The notes under the pieces were generated by a model that saw only the letters and a program-made list of their open reading frames with translations, searched no databases and was not told the DNA's origin. The position numbers were made by a program, and so were the translations under genes. DNA of 31,326 bases from JBGCDD01 sp045105075 (GTDB lineage: Bacteria > Pseudomonadota > Alphaproteobacteria > Rhodobacterales > Rhodobacteraceae): assembly GCA_045105075.1 (NCBI GenBank), contig JBGCDD010000187.1:1-31326 (forward strand). Direction: 5' to 3'. This document shows, piece after piece, positions 25,682 through 31,326 of this stretch (within the stretch, counting starts at the first letter, position 1; the number at the start of each line of letters is the position of its first letter).

Positions 25682-27178
25682 GTGCAGCCACAGGTGCTTA
25701 CACTTTCACGTAGCCGCCCCGACCGGGCCGCGCAGTCGATGCGCTTGGCATGGTTGGGCGCGTTAACACTGCTTTTTGTCCTTGCACAGACGCTGATTGC
25801 GCAGGCGCGCCCCGAAAGTCTGGCGCCTCTGGCCGAAAAAATCAGCCCCTCGGTGGTCAACATTACCACTTCGACCGTTGTGGAAGGGCGCACAGGTCCG
25901 CAAGGCATCGTGCCGGAAGGCTCGCCCTTCGAGGATTTCTTCCGCGAGTTTCAGGACCGCAACAGCGACCGTGATGGTCCGGCCCCGCGTCGGTCGTCGG
26001 CGCTTGGATCGGGTTTTGTGATTTCCGAAGACGGGTATGTGGTTACCAACAACCACGTCATCGACGGCGCTGACGAAATTCTGATCGAATTTTTCCCGGG
26101 CGAAGGCCAGCCGCTCAAGGAACTGCCGGCCAAGGTGATCGGCACAGACCCCAACACCGACATCGCGCTGTTGAAGGTGGAAACGGATATTCCTTTGAAG
26201 TTCGTCAACTTTGGCGACAGTGACACCGCCCGCGTGGGCGATTGGGTCATTGCGATGGGCAATCCGCTGGGCCAGGGCTTTTCCGTCAGCGCCGGCATCG
26301 TATCGGCGCGCAACCGGGCGCTTTCGGGCAGCTATGACGACTACATCCAGACCGACGCGGCGATCAACCGGGGCAACTCGGGCGGACCATTGTTCAACAT
26401 GGACGGCGATGTGATCGGCGTGAACACCGCGATTTTGTCGCCCAATGGCGGCTCAATCGGGATCGGCTTTTCGATGGCGTCGAACGTCGTCACCAATGTG
26501 GTCGACCAGCTCAAGCAATTTGGTGAAACCCGCCGCGGTTGGCTGGGCGTGCGTATTCAGGACGTGACCGAGGACGTGGCCGAAGCGATGGGGCTTGAAA
26601 ATGCTTCTGGTGCTTTGATCACAGACGTGCCCGACGGTCCTGCAAAAGAGGCAGGCTTGCTGTCTGGCGACGTGATCCTGACCTTTGATGGTGTCGACGT
26701 GGAAGACACACGCGGGTTGGTGCGCAAGGTTGGCGAGACCCAAGTGGGCAAAGCCGTGCGTGTGGTCGTGCACCGCGACGGGGCGACAAAAACCATTCTG
26801 GTGACCCTCGGCCGCCGCGAAGAAGCAAACCGCCCGGTGCCTGCCGCGATGACCGAAGACGGCGCGCCTGAGGTCCAGGAAAAAGACATCCTGGGTCTGA
26901 AACTGAGTGTTCTGACCGAAGAGATCCGCACCGAACTCAACGTGCCCGAATCGATGGACGGGTTGGTTGTTCTGGCTGTGACGGAAACCTCGGAAGCTTT
27001 TGAAAAGGGTCTGCGCGCGGGTGATCTGATCACCGAAGCCGGCCAGCAAAAGGTTGCGACGCTTGCGGCTTTGGACAAACGCATTGAAGAGGCCAAAGAG
27101 GCCGGGCGCAAATCTTTGTTGCTGCTGGTGCGGCGCGAAGGCGATCCACGCTTTGTGGCGCTGGGATTGGGCGACTGA
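25682..27178 (+). CDS. degP: DegP/Do-like periplasmic serine protease with two PDZ domains
   Basis: A 498-residue envelope quality-control protease and chaperone. I chose the GTG at 25682 because GAGGAGA lies 6 bases before it; an open frame to a TTG at 25589 has no ribosome site. It has a long signal peptide (about 1-42, LGALTLLFVLAQTLIAQA). The trypsin-like domain has His125 (TNNHVID), Asp160 (NTDIALLKV) and Ser233 (RGNSGGPL). PDZ1 begins near RRGWLGVRIQDV, and PDZ2 covers about 400-498 (DGLVVLAVTETSEAFEKGLR). A Q-linker-like stretch between PDZ domains is short. A strong terminator follows the stop. Confidence 0.95.
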   Translation: MQPQVLTLSRSRPDRAAQSMRLAWLGALTLLFVLAQTLIAQARPESLAPLAEKISPSVVNITTSTVVEGRTGPQGIVPEGSPFEDFFREFQDRNSDRDGPAPRRSSALGSGFVISEDGYVVTNNHVIDGADEILIEFFPGEGQPLKELPAKVIGTDPNTDIALLKVETDIPLKFVNFGDSDTARVGDWVIAMGNPLGQGFSVSAGIVSARNRALSGSYDDYIQTDAAINRGNSGGPLFNMDGDVIGVNTAILSPNGGSIGIGFSMASNVVTNVVDQLKQFGETRRGWLGVRIQDVTEDVAEAMGLENASGALITDVPDGPAKEAGLLSGDVILTFDGVDVEDTRGLVRKVGETQVGKAVRVVVHRDGATKTILVTLGRREEANRPVPAAMTEDGAPEVQEKDILGLKLSVLTEEIRTELNVPESMDGLVVLAVTETSEAFEKGLRAGDLITEAGQQKVATLAALDKRIEEAKEAGRKSLLLLVRREGDPRFVALGLGD

Positions 27179-27206
27179 TCCAAGCCACTCTTTGAGGTAA
27201 CGAAAA

Positions 27207-27242
27207 AGGCCATGTGCAACGTGCACATGGCCTGTTCTTTTT
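27207..27242 (+). terminator. Rho-independent terminator after degP
   Basis: GGCCATGTGCA (27208-27218) and TGCACATGGCC (27222-27232) pair perfectly across a three-base loop, followed by TGTTCTTTTT. The hairpin starts 29 bases after the degP stop and ends the hflK-degP stretch. Confidence 0.92.
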
Positions 27243-27261
27243 GAAATACGTTACCACCTAC

Positions 27262-27402
27262 TCAAATACTCACGTAGACAAGATCTTTTTCAAAAACGAT
27301 GCGGGGGTGGCAGTTTGGGGCTGCCTCGCCGATACAATAATCGACGCCCCCGCAAAACTCGTACACTTGTAAAAACGTTTGCGCCCTACCGGGCTTTTCC
27401 AT
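27262..27402 (-). CDS. Possible small Cys-containing protein, or end of a broken gene
   Basis: A 46-residue frame from the ATG at 27402 to TGA at 27262-27264. Its composition is protein-like: FLQVYEFCGGVDYCIGEAAP, then NCHPRIVFEKDLVYVSI, with Cys17, Cys23 and Cys31. No clear ribosome site precedes the ATG. In the same frame, upstream of a TAA at 27454-27456, the sequence also reads like protein (ISRKEIINKLKTRLHSAW), so the two parts may be one decayed gene of about 85 codons. No family recognised, and the overlap with strong RNA-like repeats leaves the coding call open. Confidence 0.3.
   Translation of the reverse strand: MEKPGRAQTFLQVYEFCGGVDYCIGEAAPNCHPRIVFEKDLVYVSI
27301..27398 (+). other. 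Structured intergenic segment, possible small RNA
   Basis: Inverted repeats nest as a three-way junction. GCGGGGG (27301-27307) pairs with CCCCCGC (27347-27353) and encloses GGCAG/CTGCC (27309-27313, 27321-27325) and CGAT/ATCG (27330-27333, 27340-27343). Downstream, GCCC-TACC-GGGC (27383-27394) is followed by TTTT, a weak terminator-like element on the plus strand. The folding is strand-symmetric, so direction is uncertain. No known riboswitch, tmRNA, 6S or RNase P motif was recognised. A minus-strand reading frame covers the same bases, which is a competing explanation. Confidence 0.35.
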
Positions 27403-27660
27403 GGGGATGGTCACTTGGGACACCAGGCGGGACAGAAACGCCTGTAGAGTGACTTAGGAACGCCAAGTATGGGAGACAGCGGCGCGCCAGGCAGAGTGCA
27501 AACGGGTCTTCAACTTGTTGATGATTTCCTTTCGTGAAATCGTCTGGGACTGTGTTGGGAGGCTGGGAAAACCTCTTGCACTCAAATTGCACCATTGAGC
27601 GCCCGGGTTCTGTGACCCAGTTCACATTGACTGACGATTTTTGGAATTTTTACGAAAAAA
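27400..27660. other. Non-coding-looking spacer with further inverted repeats
   Basis: This stretch runs to the stop of the Crp/Fnr gene. GTCACT (27410-27415)/AGTGAC (27448-27453) encloses CAGGCG (27424-27429)/CGCCTG (27439-27444). AAATCGTC (27537-27544) pairs with GACGATTT (27631-27638), which is followed by more T residues, giving a long irregular hairpin on the plus strand. A 79-codon minus-strand frame (27386-27625) has unnatural composition and is not called. The repeats suggest RNA structure, but no known family is recognised. Confidence 0.3.
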
Positions 27661-28338
27661 CTAGATCTGGTCAGGTTCGGCCAGGGTTTGCAGGGCAGGG
27701 CGGTCGAGCACGGAAAGCCCCCCCCGCGAGGCCGAGATCACGCCAAGGCGTTTCCAGCTGGATAGGGTTTTGGACACGGCCTCGCGGGTTGCGCCGACAA
27801 ATTCGGCCAATTCGGCCTGGGACAGCGACAGTTTGGCGGGGCCTGAACCGCTTTGGGCTTCGGTGAGATACAGGATTTTGCGCGCCAACCGCGACGGCAT
27901 CGGCAAAAACACTTGTTCGTTCAACTGGCGGTCCATCCAGCGCATGCGCTGGCCGGCCAGATGAATGAGATCAATCGCCAGATCCGGGTTGCTGCGAACC
28001 GCGCCCATCACATCATCATAGCGCACGCGCCCCACGATGCTGGGTTCTTGCGCGGTGACAGTGGCGGTGCGCACTCCGGGATCAAACAGCGCGATTTCGC
28101 CAAACAGCGCGCCCGAGCGCATCACATTCAGCGCCAGGCGCCGCCCGTCTTGGGACAGCACGCTGACTTCGAGCATACCCTTGGTCACCGCATAGAGCGA
28201 GCGCGCATCGTCGCCCTGTTCAAACAGCACGTCGTCTTCGTCCAGAACGATTTCGGTCGCCAGCGATTCCAGCATCTGTTTCAACGCATCCGATGCACCG
28301 TGCAGAAATCCGCTTTCGGGCAGAGTGAGCTTTCCCAT
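27661..28338 (-). CDS. Crp/Fnr-family transcription regulator
   Basis: A 225-residue cytoplasmic regulator. The cyclic-nucleotide-binding-like domain (about 15-130) has GALFGEIALFDPGVRTATV at 76-94, keeping the Gly-Glu and Arg-Thr-Ala of the phosphate-binding cassette, so a cyclic nucleotide ligand is plausible. It lacks the N-terminal cysteine set of Fnr oxygen sensors. The winged helix-turn-helix is at about 171-205 (LSQAELAEFVGATREAVSKT), with Arg185-Glu186 in the recognition helix. AAAGGA lies 7 bases before the ATG. A nucleotide cyclase gene is 10 kb away, but no link is shown. Confidence 0.93.
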   Translation of the reverse strand: MGKLTLPESGFLHGASDALKQMLESLATEIVLDEDDVLFEQGDDARSLYAVTKGMLEVSVLSQDGRRLALNVMRSGALFGEIALFDPGVRTATVTAQEPSIVGRVRYDDVMGAVRSNPDLAIDLIHLAGQRMRWMDRQLNEQVFLPMPSRLARKILYLTEAQSGSGPAKLSLSQAELAEFVGATREAVSKTLSSWKRLGVISASRGGLSVLDRPALQTLAEPDQI

Positions 28339-28500
28339 GGTCGTGTCCTTTGTTCCCGCGCACAGAATAGCAAACTGTGACGTGTCGGCCTATCCAGATT
28401 CGCGCCGTGCGCCAAAGCGCCGGCGGATCTGTTGAAATTGGCGGGTTTTCCGCATGAATTGCGCCAGTTTGGCACGAAGGGTGCGTCTTTTGGGTGTCGC

Positions 28501-29013
28501 TTAGCCCTGATCGGCACTGGCAACAGAGATCAGGCCAAACGCGCGCGCGGTCTCAAGGGACAATCGCGGCGAATCGAGCCCGTTGCCCCGTTGATAGCGG
28601 CGCAGAGCATCCTGGGTCGGGCCATCAAGTGCGCCGTTGATTGGCCCGGCGTAGATATCGCGCGCTGTGAGGGCGCGTTGCAGGCTGGAGATCAGTTCCG
28701 GGGTGAGTTGAGCGGCGCAGGGCGTTTCAAACCAGCGTTCCTGGCGCGGTTCCACGATCTCCTGGCGCGAGTCGGTGCGATAGATCGCAGGGCTGATCAC
28801 AGCACCATCCGGATCGAGCACGGCCGGGGTCAGCACGACCTGGCGGCTGCGGGTTTCGATCACTGCCGGCGAGATGATGCGGTCCCAGCAGGTCCCCGGC
28901 GCGGCGCCTTCGGGGGCAATCTGGCTGAGCTGAGTGACGTCAGGCAGCCCATCATCGCAGCCCGTCAAGGCAAGCATCGCAACAAGGATCACAGGCAGAA
29001 AGGGGCGAAACAC
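28501..29013 (-). CDS. Lipoprotein with peptidoglycan-binding-like domain
   Basis: A 170-residue protein beginning with GTG at 29013, with GAGG about 6 bases upstream. The lipobox LTGC places the lipidated Cys at residue 19, so it should be anchored in the envelope; Asp20-Asp21 follow. Residues about 30-100 hold a repeated PAVxxxxxR pattern (ISPAVIETRSRQV, LTPAVLDPDG, ISPAIYRTDSRQE). Residues 107-161 match the PG_binding_1 fold (LISSLQRALTARDIYAGPIN, then LDGPTQDALRRYQR). The 162-base gap to the Crp/Fnr start holds no gene I can support. Confidence 0.88.
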   Translation of the reverse strand: MFRPFLPVILVAMLALTGCDDGLPDVTQLSQIAPEGAAPGTCWDRIISPAVIETRSRQVVLTPAVLDPDGAVISPAIYRTDSRQEIVEPRQERWFETPCAAQLTPELISSLQRALTARDIYAGPINGALDGPTQDALRRYQRGNGLDSPRLSLETARAFGLISVASADQG

Positions 29014-29080
29014 AAGAGACCTCGGGTTGTAACGCGCTCATGTTAACGCGACTTGAGCCATCACACAATTGAGCCGGCGG

Positions 29081-29449
29081 TTACCGGGTCTCGGCCACCA
29101 GATGATCCAGCATTGCCGAGATGTCCTCGATCTGGTCGGCCAGAACATGGGTGACCTCGTGGGCGCGCTGCATTCGGCCGGTGACGCGCAACAACCGCCC
29201 GGAGATCACGGCGCGGCGGAACTGTTCATAGATCTTGCGCCAGACCACCACATTGACGACGCCGGTTTCGTCCTCGAGGGTCAGAAAGATCACGCCCTTG
29301 GCGGTGCCCGGACGCTGGCGCAAAATGACCAGCCCGGCCACCGTGATGCGCGCGCCCTCGGGGGGCTCGCTCAGCCGTGCGGCGATCAGCGCGTGGGGCG
29401 GTTTGGGCCAGCTCGCGGCACTGGGTCGGTAACTGTGGGCGATTTGCAT
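29081..29449 (-). CDS. Stand-alone OB-fold protein related to the C-terminal part of DnaE2
   Basis: A 122-residue protein from the ATG at 29449, which has GGGAG 7 bases upstream. Residues 28-110 (ARITVAGLVILRQRPGTAKG, then VIFLTLEDETGVVNVVVWRK and GRLLRVTGRMQRA) match the OB-fold segment near the end of error-prone polymerase DnaE2. The polymerase core and the usual final ~70 residues are absent. A GAAC-N7-GAAC LexA box sits 24 bases before the start, as in SOS-controlled imuA-imuB-dnaE2 operons. It may be a small SOS-induced single-strand-binding accessory protein or a remnant left by deletion of the rest of dnaE2. No premature stop is seen within it. Confidence 0.82.
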   Translation of the reverse strand: MQIAHSYRPSAASWPKPPHALIAARLSEPPEGARITVAGLVILRQRPGTAKGVIFLTLEDETGVVNVVVWRKIYEQFRRAVISGRLLRVTGRMQRAHEVTHVLADQIEDISAMLDHLVAETR

Positions 29450-29473
29450 GCGTAAACTCCCGTCAATGGATTG

Positions 29474-29488
29474 GAACAAAAATAGAAC
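29474..29488 (-). promoter_or_regulatory. LexA (SOS) box, GTTC-N7-GTTC
   Basis: On the minus strand the bases read GTTC TATTTTT GTTC (plus strand GAAC at 29474-29477 and 29485-29488, seven bases between). This is the direct-repeat LexA site known for Alphaproteobacteria. It lies 24 bases before the ATG of the OB-fold gene. The divergent ferredoxin start is 107 bases away and is probably not controlled by it. Confidence 0.8.
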
Positions 29489-29595
29489 ATTTGACCTAAA
29501 TGTCCACCTGGGCGGCAAAGCTGTGCAAAAGGGCTGGTGCGTTTTGGCGGGCTTGGCTAGACGTGGCTCGGATATCGTAACGGGAGCGCAGGCAC

Positions 29596-29919
29596 ATGGC
29601 CAAAATCACTTATATCGAGCACAACGGCACCGAACATGTGGTCGACGTCGCCAATGGTCTGACGGTCATGGAAGGCGCGCGCGACAACAACATTCCGGGC
29701 ATTGAAGCCGATTGCGGTGGCGCCTGTGCCTGTTCGACCTGTCATGTCTATGTGGCGCCGGACTGGGTGGAAAAGCTGCCCAAAAAGGATGACATGGAAG
29801 AAGATATGCTTGATTTCGCCTTTGAGCCGGATGCGGCGCGCTCGCGCCTAACCTGCCAGATCAAGGTGAGTGATGCGCTGGACGGGTTGATCGTCCAGAT
29901 GCCGGAAAAACAAATCTGA
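29596..29919 (+). CDS. Adrenodoxin-type [2Fe-2S] ferredoxin
   Basis: A 107-residue electron carrier. The ligands Cys40, Cys46, Cys49 and Cys87 give the C-x5-C-x2-C...C spacing of the vertebrate/bacterial adrenodoxin type (DCGGACACSTCHVYV; RLTCQI); Cys44 is an extra cysteine in the loop. The acidic stretch KKDDMEEDMLDF is the usual partner-binding surface. GGGAGCG lies before the ATG. The FG-GAP gene starts two bases after its stop. Candidate partners are a ferredoxin reductase and P450 or biosynthetic enzymes, none of which is in view. Confidence 0.94.
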   Translation: MAKITYIEHNGTEHVVDVANGLTVMEGARDNNIPGIEADCGGACACSTCHVYVAPDWVEKLPKKDDMEEDMLDFAFEPDAARSRLTCQIKVSDALDGLIVQMPEKQI

Positions 29920-29921
29920 TC

Positions 29922-30674
29922 ATGGCGCGGCGTCTGCCCGCGCGCTTTTTGCTGCGCTCTTCCCGCCGCGCGGTGTTGGCGATGTGCGTCTTGCCGGCGT
30001 TGGCGGTGGCGAGTGCCGCCGAGACATGGCGAGACGCACCGCTTGTTGCTGCGCGTTATGGTAATCCGACCACGCGATATCCCCATGGGGTTCTAGGCGA
30101 CCGTGTTGAATACGGCGCCTTGGAGCTGGACTACGGCGCGCAAACCTTTCGCATTGTTTTGCCGCAAACCCGCGTGTTTGAGGATGTGGCGCCGCGGCTT
30201 GCTGACGTCGATGGCGATGGGCAGTCCGAGGCGGTTGTGGTGGAAAGCGACAGCCAGCAAGGCGCGCGTTTGGCGATTTACAATGCAGCCGGTTTGATGG
30301 CGGCGACGCCGTTCATCGGCACGCGGTTTCGCTGGCTTGCACCGATTGGCATTGGCGATCTGGATGGTGACGGGCATGTGGAACTGGCCTATATCGACCG
30401 CCCGCATCTGGCCAAGACTTTGCGGGTTTGGCGGTTTCGCGCCGGTGCTTTGGAGCCTGTGGCCAACCGGCCCGGATTGACCAACCATCGCATTGGTGAG
30501 CCAGACATCGCCGGCGGTTTGCGCGATTGTGGCAGTGGTCCCGAGATGATTACGGCAGATTCAGGATGGCGCCGGCTTGTGTCCAGCCAGCTGATTGGAA
30601 CCGACATTGTATCGCGTGATATCGGCGCGCACAGGGGGCGGGCGAGTTTTGCGGATGCTTTGAACTGTCCCTAG
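29922..30674 (+). CDS. Exported FG-GAP/VCBS-repeat protein
   Basis: A 250-residue protein with a long basic N-region and hydrophobic signal (about 17-33, AVLAMCVLPALAVASAA). Two calcium-binding-type DxDGDG loops lie at 95-100 (ADVDGDGQSEAVVV) and 146-151 (GDLDGDGHVELAYI), as in FG-GAP beta-propeller repeats. The full protein would hold only a partial or small propeller. It is two bases after the ferredoxin gene, so the pair is co-transcribed. The role is unknown; the fold suggests protein or ligand binding in the periplasm. Confidence 0.88.
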   Translation: MARRLPARFLLRSSRRAVLAMCVLPALAVASAAETWRDAPLVAARYGNPTTRYPHGVLGDRVEYGALELDYGAQTFRIVLPQTRVFEDVAPRLADVDGDGQSEAVVVESDSQQGARLAIYNAAGLMAATPFIGTRFRWLAPIGIGDLDGDGHVELAYIDRPHLAKTLRVWRFRAGALEPVANRPGLTNHRIGEPDIAGGLRDCGSGPEMITADSGWRRLVSSQLIGTDIVSRDIGAHRGRASFADALNCP

Positions 30675-30700
30675 GCGACAACCGTTAGCGAGAGACAAAA

Positions 30701-30730
30701 AAAGGCCCCGACATTTCTGTCGGGGCCTTT
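30701..30730. terminator. Bidirectional Rho-independent terminator
   Basis: AAAGGCCCCGACA (30701-30713) and TGTCGGGGCCTTT (30718-30730) pair perfectly over TTTC. Runs of A and T flank both sides, so it can end the ferredoxin/FG-GAP transcript on the plus strand and the ctaD transcript on the minus strand, whose stop is 23 bases away. Confidence 0.93.
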
Positions 30731-30753
30731 TGTTATGTGGTGTCGCAGATGCG

Positions 30754-31326
30754 TCAGTGTGACGGCTGCTTGTCCCATTCTTCCTGCTTGGGCAGGATTT
30801 CGAACGTATGCTCGGGCGGTGGCGAGGGCAAAGTCCACTCCAGCGTGTCGGCATATTCGTTCCACGGGTTGTTCTCGGTCACTTTGGCGCCGCGTGTCAG
30901 CGTGTAGTACATGACACCAAAGAAGAACAAGAACGACCCGAAGGACAGGAATGCGCCCAATGAGGACCAGACGTTCCAGTAGGCAAAGGCCTCGGGGTAG
31001 TCGATGTAGCGGCGTGGCATGCCCTGACGGCCCAGAAAGTGCTGGGGGAAGAAGGTCAGGTTTGCCCCGATGAACATCGCCCAGAAGTGCAGCTTGCCTG
31101 CCCATTCCGGATACATCCGTCCCGACATTTTCGGCAGGTAGAAATAGACGCCTGCGAAGATGGCAAAGACGGCGCCAAGGCTCATCACATAGTGGAAGTG
31201 CGCCACGACGTAATAGGTGTCGTGATAATAGCGGTCCACAGCAGCCTGGCTGAGCACGATGCCTGTCACGCCACCGACGGTGAACAGGAACAGGAAGCCA
31301 AAGGCCCAGAGCATGGGCGTTTTGAA
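30754..31326 (-). CDS. ctaD: Cytochrome c oxidase subunit I (aa3 type), C-terminal part
   Basis: The frame is open to the right edge (first codons FKTP at 31326), giving the last 190 residues of a heme-copper oxidase subunit I. VVAHFHYVMSLG contains the His ligands of hemes a and a3. FFPQHFLGRQGMPRRYIDYP and AFAYWNVWSSLGAFLSF are hallmark segments of the aa3 type, with four membrane spans visible. The C-terminal tail (TLEWTLPSPPPEHTFEILPK) is usual for alphaproteobacterial CtaD. It drives proton pumping while reducing oxygen in the inner membrane. Confidence 0.97.
   Translation of the reverse strand, partial: FKTPMLWAFGFLFLFTVGGVTGIVLSQAAVDRYYHDTYYVVAHFHYVMSLGAVFAIFAGVYFYLPKMSGRMYPEWAGKLHFWAMFIGANLTFFPQHFLGRQGMPRRYIDYPEAFAYWNVWSSLGAFLSFGSFLFFFGVMYYTLTRGAKVTENNPWNEYADTLEWTLPSPPPEHTFEILPKQEEWDKQPSH

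Noticed and set aside
27386..27625. 79-codon minus-strand frame between degP and the Crp/Fnr gene
   Set aside because: Composition is unlike a real protein, there is no ribosome site, and it overlaps a more protein-like frame and strong inverted repeats.
27243..27660. Two-piece tmRNA, 6S RNA or RNase P RNA
   Set aside because: The tRNA-like TTCGA loop, a tag ending in Ala-Ala, the RNase P GAGGAAAGTCC core and a convincing 6S bubble were not found.
28390..28503. Basic protein-like sequence in the same frame as, and directly after, the lipoprotein stop
   Set aside because: It has no start codon with a ribosome site apart from a 21-codon tail, and it would need stop readthrough; it may be chance in GC-rich DNA.

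Overview
The window reads as chromosomal DNA of an alphaproteobacterium, most likely a marine Rhodobacteraceae (Roseobacter-type) species. This is inferred from gene content (hflK-hflC-DUF2065-degP order, aa3-type ctaD, adrenodoxin-type ferredoxin, single-chain type-2 SdaA), from the moderately high GC with GC-rich third codon positions, and from a GAAC-N7-GAAC LexA box typical of this class. No tRNA, rRNA, insertion sequence or CRISPR array was seen. Both edges cut genes: a TPR/CHAT protein on the left (positions 1-2601, minus) and cytochrome c oxidase subunit I on the right (30754-31326, minus).

Region 1 (1-10008) is the most unusual part. A tight minus-strand operon runs from 6689 down to 1. 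It encodes four proteins that all carry an export signal: a caspase-like peptidase, a trypsin-like serine protease with a zymogen propeptide, a rhodanese-like protein with a PPQN-repeat linker, and a long TPR protein that enters a CHAT domain at the window edge. Divergent from it is an exported DUF900-type alpha/beta hydrolase, followed by a convergent pair encoding an unrecognised secreted protein and a small membrane protein. Two cysteine-peptidase folds of the caspase clan plus a trypsin zymogen in one exported operon suggest a proteolytic cascade in the cell envelope. This is the best candidate for an undescribed system here.

Region 2 (10185-18809) holds a very acidic 801-residue protein with conserved-looking ends, thiamine pyrophosphokinase, a DMT-family transporter whose gene end overlaps it, the coupled pair GST-serine dehydratase, a class III nucleotide cyclase with one substituted catalytic residue, and rpiA. 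Region 3 (18914-27242) holds an RTX-type secreted lipase fused to a C-type-lectin-like domain, glutathione reductase, and the membrane-protein quality-control run hflK-hflC-DUF2065-degP, interrupted by a sulfotransferase-like gene.

Region 4 (27243-31326) begins with a 418-base gap that holds strong RNA-like inverted repeats and a possible small or broken minus-strand reading frame. It is followed by a Crp/Fnr regulator, a peptidoglycan-binding lipoprotein, a stand-alone OB-fold gene related to the end of DnaE2 under a LexA box, a ferredoxin, an FG-GAP protein, a shared terminator and ctaD.
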